Shown: positions 61,601 through 64,000 of the stretch, piece after piece
Layout: every line of letters begins with the position of its first letter
Numbering within the stretch: the first letter of the stretch is position 1
Source of the DNA: Owenia fusiformis
Lineage: Eukaryota; Annelida; Polychaeta; Sabellida; Oweniidae
Length of the DNA: 64,000 nucleotides
Reading direction: 5' to 3'
Assembly: GCA_903813345.2 (NCBI GenBank)
Contig: CAIIXF020000003.1
Coordinates: 13,158,931-13,222,930 of the forward strand
Made by a program: the position numbers and the translations under genes
Notes under the pieces: generated by a model
The model's database searches: none
The model's input: only the letters and a program-made list of their open reading frames with translations
Told to the model about the DNA's origin: nothing

Positions 61601-63085
61601 TTATATTGTTCATTACAATAGTTTTAGAAGATCGTATGATTTTTGTAGTCCGGTCGTGTATTCTTGTGATAATCACGGAATTTTTTTATTTTGTGACCAA
61701 CAATGTCGCATATTTCGACAGTTTATTAAGGAAGAAAGTTTCATTAACTTTCTGAGTTACGTGTTTTGCCAAAAGGCAATGTTATGGTTACAGTGCAAGT
61801 CTGTAGACAGTGATTTAGATTATTGTTATGTATTAATGACAGTGCGTGATTACTGTATTAGATAGTGAGGCATGTTACTCACAGATTTTGCATAGTGCTA
61901 GAAGGCACTATATACATGTATGGTCCTTATACAAGTTTTTTATATTGCAAGTTGACAGATAGTCACAATTTAGAATTGGTTTATTCCGAAATTTGTGAAT
62001 TAATTTGAGATCTTGGACGTGTTAACAAACGTGTAGCCACAATGATTTTAATGACAGTTGATCATTAGATATGGATGGGCTGTTGGATTTAGATGTTTTA
62101 ATTAGGCACACGATGCCTTATTGATGCCTTGAAGGCAATTAAACATCGTAAATCAGCAGCGAGGTTGGGAGCCGAGGACGGATGTTGGGTATATTTGAAC
62201 CTAAGAGGTTTCTGGCATTAATGCCATCGGCATCGTGGCCGCTATGACATTGGCATCGTGGCCGTCATAGGTACCTGGATGCATCGCAGCCTGGCTACAT
62301 TTTTTCTTTTTTTCACTCATTCTTTGTATCAGATGTACTTAATGCTATTCCAATAAACGCGGGCTGCTGGCTCGAATTTAATCCTATAATATATGTGATA
62401 TTATGTTGTGTGGTTTGTGGTGAAGACTGTTTAATTAGGAAATAATGGTTATTCCATTGCAAATATGGAGTAAAACACGACTGCATCATTCGACCTGTCC
62501 GGGATACTAACATGTATAAACCGTTGTAGCATTATTTTTTCACATTGTATTGTAATGCATATATTGCCTTTATGATTGCTTACTTATCTTTGTGCAGTCA
62601 TGTATTACATAGTTTATTTAGTTTAACCTTGAATTGGCATGTTTTCTACAAAGTGTGATTCTTGCTTTTTTGAGAAGAACACATTGTAACATATTTTCAA
62701 TTAATTCTGCACGTATCACCCTCTCATAGGTATCTAGTGCAGGCCCTATTAGTTGATATTAGACAATTATAATAAATAGATAGATAAATACAAATATTTA
62801 AAATAAATCTCTTGAATACTAAAGAATTTTTTAATTTGCTTGCTTTTGTGAAAACATTACACACTTTTCAATTACTTATTTCGTGAAAACATTACACACT
62901 TTTCAATTACTTATTTCGTGTAGATTGAATCAGACTTAACAAAATTAGGGGAATTCAGTGAGCACTTTGCAATTATCTCAAAATTTAATCTATCGGAGCA
63001 TCTTTGGTTTTGCCAGTTTTCAATTAAACATTCATAACGATTTATACAAATAATAAGAAATACGTTTTAATGCTTACCAAGCCAT
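37480..63085 (-). CDS. transglutaminase, 15 exons, 760 residues
   Basis: Transglutaminases crosslink proteins by joining a glutamine side chain to a lysine, with calcium. Fifteen exons with matching phases and GT-AG borders sum to 2283 nt: 63078-63085, 54268-54353, 53605-53907, 52655-52909, 46961-47079, 46114-46221, 45448-45622, 44913-45051, 43561-43664, 42996-43155, 41268-41362, 40879-40961, 39118-39316, 38483-38780 and 37480-37630. The order is a Ser/acid-rich N-terminal extension with KRRRK (44-48), the N-terminal beta-sandwich ending [10 protein letters not shown], the papain-like core and two C-terminal barrels. Cys342, His401 and Asp424 match Cys277, His335 and Asp358 of human TG2 in context and spacing, and Trp307 fits the oxyanion Trp. 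No signal peptide is seen, so a cytosolic or nuclear protein is likely. The first exon is the least certain. Confidence 0.93.
37731..37791. repeat. 61-bp hairpin in right arm
   Basis: Counterpart of 21070-21141 with a shorter loop and a one-base loss in one stem. Confidence 0.85.
38483..38780 (-). CDS. transglutaminase exon 14
   Basis: End of barrel 1 and start of barrel 2: [24 protein letters not shown] and [13 protein letters not shown]. Duplicated at 20081-20378. Confidence 0.93.
39118..39316 (-). CDS. transglutaminase exon 13
   Basis: First C-terminal beta-barrel: [20 protein letters not shown] through VSLQPGQ. Duplicated at 19545-19743 on the plus strand. Confidence 0.93.
39406..40878. 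other. intron 12 outside the palindrome
   Basis: AT-rich intron sequence with no recognisable element. GGTATCGATATGGTGAAC near 39899 and GTTCACCATATCGATACC near 40614 form an inverted pair about 720 bases apart, possibly the ends of a small foldback. Confidence 0.5.
40879..40961 (-). CDS. transglutaminase exon 12
   Basis: Acceptor CTTGTAG, donor GTGAGT. Encodes [12 protein letters not shown] and the linker ending NQKDN. Last exon outside the inverted duplication. Confidence 0.88.
41268..41362 (-). CDS. transglutaminase exon 11
   Basis: Acceptor GTTGTAG, donor GTCAGT. Encodes [10 protein letters not shown] and [14 protein letters not shown], the family's calcium-site region. Confidence 0.92.
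41883..42985 (+). mobile_element. 1.1-kb decayed Tc1/mariner element in intron 10
   Basis: Near-perfect inverted ends begin CAGGGTGGGCCAAAAAAAAG and continue through TTCACCCTTTTTCATTTTAATC. TA flanks both sides (41881-41882, 42986-42987). An ORF at 42635-42826 ends [21 protein letters not shown]-like, matching the C-terminal end of Tc1/mariner transposases. The rest of the transposase is missing, so the element is an internally deleted, non-autonomous copy. Confidence 0.85.
42996..43155 (-). CDS. transglutaminase exon 10
   Basis: Acceptor ATTACAG, donor GTATGA. Encodes [29 protein letters not shown] and QQNT. A mariner element begins eight bases into the following intron. Confidence 0.9.
43561..43664 (-). 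CDS. transglutaminase exon 9 with catalytic His and Asp
   Basis: Acceptor TTTTTAG, donor GTAAGG. Encodes [16 protein letters not shown] and [11 protein letters not shown]. His401 and Asp424 are 23 residues apart, as in human TG2. Confidence 0.95.
43665..44912. other. intron 8 without recognised elements
   Basis: Non-coding. I see no transposon ends or RNA gene. Confidence 0.45.
44913..45051 (-). CDS. transglutaminase exon 8
   Basis: Acceptor TATGTAG chosen over the nearer TTTGCAG because it restores the family CRCLGIP block and the frame. Encodes [11 protein letters not shown] and ends in the split Trp of NDSIW. Confidence 0.92.
45448..45622 (-). CDS. transglutaminase exon 7 with active-site Cys
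   Basis: Acceptor ATCCAAG, donor GTAAGT. Encodes [26 protein letters not shown] and [12 protein letters not shown], with the nucleophile Cys342 and the probable oxyanion-hole Trp307. Confidence 0.96.
46114..46221 (-). CDS. transglutaminase exon 6
   Basis: 36 codons, phase 0 at both ends. Encodes [18 protein letters not shown] and the [15 protein letters not shown] block. Confidence 0.92.
46482..46905 (+). repeat. 24-26-bp A/G-rich minisatellite in intron 5
   Basis: About 16-17 head-to-tail units of GAACAAAGAGGTGAACTTTG with a variable A-run. Long minus-strand ORFs here (rich in FFKVHLF-type repeats) are translations of the repeat, not genes. Confidence 0.93.
46961..47079 (-). CDS. transglutaminase exon 5
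   Basis: Acceptor TTGTAG, donor GTAACG. Encodes [20 protein letters not shown] and then RPKPWNFGQ, the family's N-domain/core junction. Confidence 0.93.
47946..48090. repeat. ~145-bp foldback MITE
   Basis: CCCTAAGGGCCGGTCCGCTG and GTCA are mirrored near the right end as TGACCAGCAGG and CCCTTAGGGCC, with divergent middle. Confidence 0.6.
48562..49627 (+). mobile_element. 1.07-kb mariner-like element, transposase decayed
   Basis: 39-base perfect inverted ends start CGAGGGTTGTCCCAGAAGTA, and TA flanks both sides (48560-48561, 49628-49629). A short ORF at 49056-49238 contains WQKRFK...[11 protein letters not shown], resembling the mariner N-terminal W-x-x-RFK...DxxRxGRP block. No intact DDE core. 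Confidence 0.85.
49628..51100. other. intron 4 sequence between elements
   Basis: Apart from the inverted arm at 50527-50694, I see no gene or element. Confidence 0.4.
51105..51346. mobile_element. 242-bp mariner-type MITE
   Basis: Begins CAGGGTGG and ends CCACCCTG, flanked by TA on both sides (51103-51104, 51347-51348). Inner similarity of the ends (ATTAGGATCAATGA versus CCTATCATTCTGA) is imperfect. Non-coding. Confidence 0.65.
51811..52215. repeat. ~400-bp MITE with ~35-bp inverted ends
   Basis: GGGTAATTAAATTAGTTGTT and TCTCTTTCTT at the left are mirrored by AAGAATGAGA and AACAACTAATTTAATTACCC at the right. Confidence 0.75.
52655..52909 (-). CDS. transglutaminase exon 4
   Basis: Acceptor TACTAG, donor GTAAGA. 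Second half of the N-terminal domain, with [14 protein letters not shown] and the diagnostic [10 protein letters not shown] at its end. Confidence 0.93.
53605..53907 (-). CDS. transglutaminase exon 3
   Basis: Acceptor ATTACAG, donor GTAAGC. Encodes the KRRRK basic cluster, a Ser/Asp/Glu-rich stretch, then the first half of the N-terminal domain with [18 protein letters not shown], a strong family block. Confidence 0.92.
54268..54353 (-). CDS. transglutaminase exon 2
   Basis: Acceptor TTCTAG and donor GTAATA. Encodes [14 protein letters not shown] then a lysine-rich end (NPKKKSE). Low-complexity N-terminal extension, not conserved in the family. Confidence 0.75.
54360..55640. other. intron 1 sequence next to exon 2
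   Basis: Non-coding. I see nothing recognisable. Confidence 0.4.
55655..55700 (+). repeat. inverted repeat partner of 62462-62510
   Basis: CCCGGACAGGTTGGATGATG and CAGTCGTGTTTTTACTC are mirrored at 62462-62510, just outside the right end of the split-repeat element. Possibly ends of an older element into which the 6-kb element inserted. Confidence 0.65.
55752..56190. repeat. foldback with ~95-bp arms
   Basis: 55752-55845 and 56105-56190 are inverted copies (CATATTCAGTG, ATTACAGTGCATTAG, AACTTGT, CTCTGGGTC). Confidence 0.7.
56423..56622 (+). repeat. split direct repeat A1
   Basis: 200-base repeat starting AATTAAAATTCAACACG and ending TTTATACACAGTTTTAG. It contains TCGAACGCGATTTCAACTGA. Confidence 0.93.
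57800..58870 (+). repeat. diverged internal repeats of the 6-kb element
   Basis: A ~50-base motif around GTGAATCGTTACTGGGAAGG and TTGGATTCAGACATA recurs, diverged, near 57811, 58077, 58556 and 58817. Spacing is uneven (about 260-480 bases). No coding sense is evident. Confidence 0.55.
59434..59955 (+). repeat. ~80-bp tandem repeats
   Basis: About six diverged units around TCATGTTTGGCATTATAGCC, ACGTCGAATAGTTGTTCTG and TACAGTTGGAACTCCGACG. The last three units are closest to one another. Confidence 0.85.
60090..60475 (+). repeat. ~158-bp tandem repeat (2.5 units)
   Basis: Units start GAAATACAACCCATAGTAGG at about 60092 and 60250. A third partial unit covers 60390-60475. They share GATGCTTTGGACTGATTCAA. 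Confidence 0.85.
60539..60622 (+). repeat. split direct repeat B1
   Basis: 84-base repeat starting GCTGCTGGCTCGAATTT, ending TTAGGAAATAAT. Identical by eye to 62363-62446. Confidence 0.93.
60620..60819 (+). repeat. split direct repeat A2
   Basis: Copy of A1 with one substitution noticed (GATATCACG for GATATAACG). Overlaps B1 by three bases. Confidence 0.93.
60820..62362 (+). other. A2-B2 interval of the 6-kb element
   Basis: Non-coding by eye. 61387-61495 is a diverged copy of 59548-59645 (TGATAGTTGTGTT...AAGTGCTTGTCA). Near 62220-62280 is a GC-richer patch with GGCATCGTGGCCG repeated. Confidence 0.5.
62363..62446 (+). repeat. split direct repeat B2
   Basis: Right terminus of the element. 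The identical match to B1 ends exactly at AAT. Confidence 0.93.
63078..63085 (-). CDS. transglutaminase exon 1, proposed start (8 coding bases)
   Basis: ATGGCTTG followed by a consensus donor GTAAGC. The context is favourable (A at -3, G at +4). Its 2-base remainder completes with the G that opens exon 2, giving M-A-W-R-S-T, and makes the total coding length divisible by three. Other upstream starts are possible. Confidence 0.5.
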
Positions 63086-64000
63086 TGTTGTTGGTGGAAA
63101 TTTGCAGTCAGTCGGTCCAGACAAATTGTCGAAACTTACACAAGTATGCCTTTCCTTAAGTTATGTACTTGTCCAATAACATCAATGCGCATGCCCAGTG
63201 ATCAGTTGTGAGTTGTATACAAGCCAATTCATAACAAGGCTGTCATATCGTGCATAGGGGCCCTGGGATATGGGCCAAAACTAGACCCGTATTGCTGAGC
63301 CTGGTAATCATTTTCAAACGAATGGACAAACGCACCAGCAGGTAATCTACATGTACTTCAATGGGTCAAACCTCAGCTGCTTGCAGACTGCCTATTGCAA
63401 CCAATTTTGGCTCGGCAACGGACGTGTAAAACTGCATGTTGGGCAATAAACTGAATGTCGACTTACCATCTTTAGATGGGACATGTACAGTATTGTTTTA
63501 AAACGATCTAAGGCTAATTTAAGTTTTTGTCCATAACAAACAGCTGTTGACTCTCCAAACTGTAACGGCGAAGCCCATAAGATCCCTCATTTGTTGTTAA
63601 GTGCCAAATGAAAACTGAACATTTTTAGATGGAATAGAGAAATTAAAGCAATCACTTGAATTAAACCTTCCTTGGTTAGGACCCAGATAGAAAAAACAGA
63701 AGTTTGTATACTATCTGTTTTGTTCATTCATAACTTACTCGGGAACAAAATGGTGGATCTTTTTCTACAATAAGTACAATTACCAAAAATGTATAAGATA
63801 CTTGTACGGTTGCATTACAATTGTTTGTTATCATTTCTATTGCTCTCCTCCATTTGTTCTTCAACAGTAACACTGTACTTAGTACCAAAAAATCTCTTTC
63901 TCTCTAAAGCTTCTCCCATAGCATCAGATCAGGTACAGAATCCAGTCATGGTTGTGGTGTTGACGTCTTCTTCCCCTTACTCATGTTCTCACTTTTGTTT
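63086..64000 (-). promoter_or_regulatory. presumed 5' untranslated and promoter region of the transglutaminase gene
   Basis: Lies upstream of the proposed exon 1 on the minus strand. No clear TATA box at a convincing spacing, and no other gene recognised. Assignment depends on exon 1 being right. Confidence 0.3.

Larger units (their letters stand above)
56423..62446 (+). mobile_element. 6.0-kb element with split direct repeats (Ngaro/DIRS-like layout)
   Basis: Four repeats lie in the order A1 (56423-56622), B1 (60539-60622), A2 (60620-60819), B2 (62363-62446). A1 and A2 differ by one base in 200, and B1 and B2 look identical over 84. B1 and A2 overlap by AAT, the same trinucleotide that starts A1 and ends B2. 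B1-A2 is therefore what you get by joining the element's two termini. This is the signature of tyrosine-recombinase retrotransposons that pass through a circle (Ngaro, PAT, VIPER). I see no RT, RNase H or tyrosine recombinase: the longest ORFs are about 135 codons and lie in tandem repeats. It would be non-autonomous, or a different kind of element with the same end logic. No target duplication is seen, as expected for that group. Confidence 0.6.

Noticed and set aside
63900-64000. Short minus-strand MSKGKKTSTPQP frame near the window end as transglutaminase exon 1
   Set aside because: It hits a stop with no in-frame donor of the needed phase, whereas ATGGCTTG/GTAAGC at 63078-63085 fits the phase.
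1-64000. CRISPR arrays, tRNA or rRNA genes, bacterial operons
   Set aside because: Spaced identical repeats, cloverleaf sequences and rRNA motifs were not seen. The gene structure is eukaryotic.

Overview
This is animal nuclear DNA, not bacterial: AT-rich, intron-split, and packed with nested transposons. Every splice junction I could read is GT-AG. The one clear host gene is a transglutaminase of the animal factor-XIII/annulin type. Together with numerous Tc1/mariner, foldback and tyrosine-recombinase-type elements this suggests an invertebrate, probably marine, but I cannot name the species or phylum.

Host gene. A transglutaminase runs on the minus strand from a tiny coding first exon (about 63.08 kb) to a stop at 37.48 kb. 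I resolve 15 exons whose phases all agree. The coding lengths sum to 2283 nt (760 residues plus stop). The protein has Cys342 (GQCWVF), His401 (NFHVW) and Asp424 (GWQAID), matching the family's catalytic triad. Its introns hold mariner elements, a 25-bp minisatellite, small foldbacks and, in intron 1, a 6-kb element with split direct repeats.

Palindrome. The last three exons and about 4.5 kb of 3' flank lie in the right arm (26864-39405) of a large inverted duplication. The left arm (19462-26119) carries the same three exons on the plus strand without the rest of the gene. A 744-bp spacer separates the arms. Each arm contains a 2.56-kb long-TIR element.

Transposon. A 5.86-kb DNA transposon (28395-34256) sits only in the right arm, flanked by TTAA. 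The left arm shows the matching site with a single TTAA. The transposon encodes a two-exon protein of about 1371 residues: a 24-bp-repeat-encoded N-terminal region, an OTU-protease-like domain, and a DDE/D-type transposase core with a CGGQNRN motif.

Left third (2-19 kb). This is a repeat landscape. A composite foldback (2064-11730) has about 200-bp inverted ends. Inside it are inverted blocks of a ~360-bp tandem repeat flanking a decayed non-LTR reverse transcriptase, and four dispersed copies of a palindrome-rich unit. After it come several hairpin elements, a decayed mariner and a 53-bp tandem repeat.

Right end (55.6-62.5 kb). This holds a 6.0-kb element with A1...B1A2...B2 split direct repeats, the layout known from Ngaro/DIRS-like tyrosine-recombinase retrotransposons, but with no visible reverse transcriptase or recombinase ORF.
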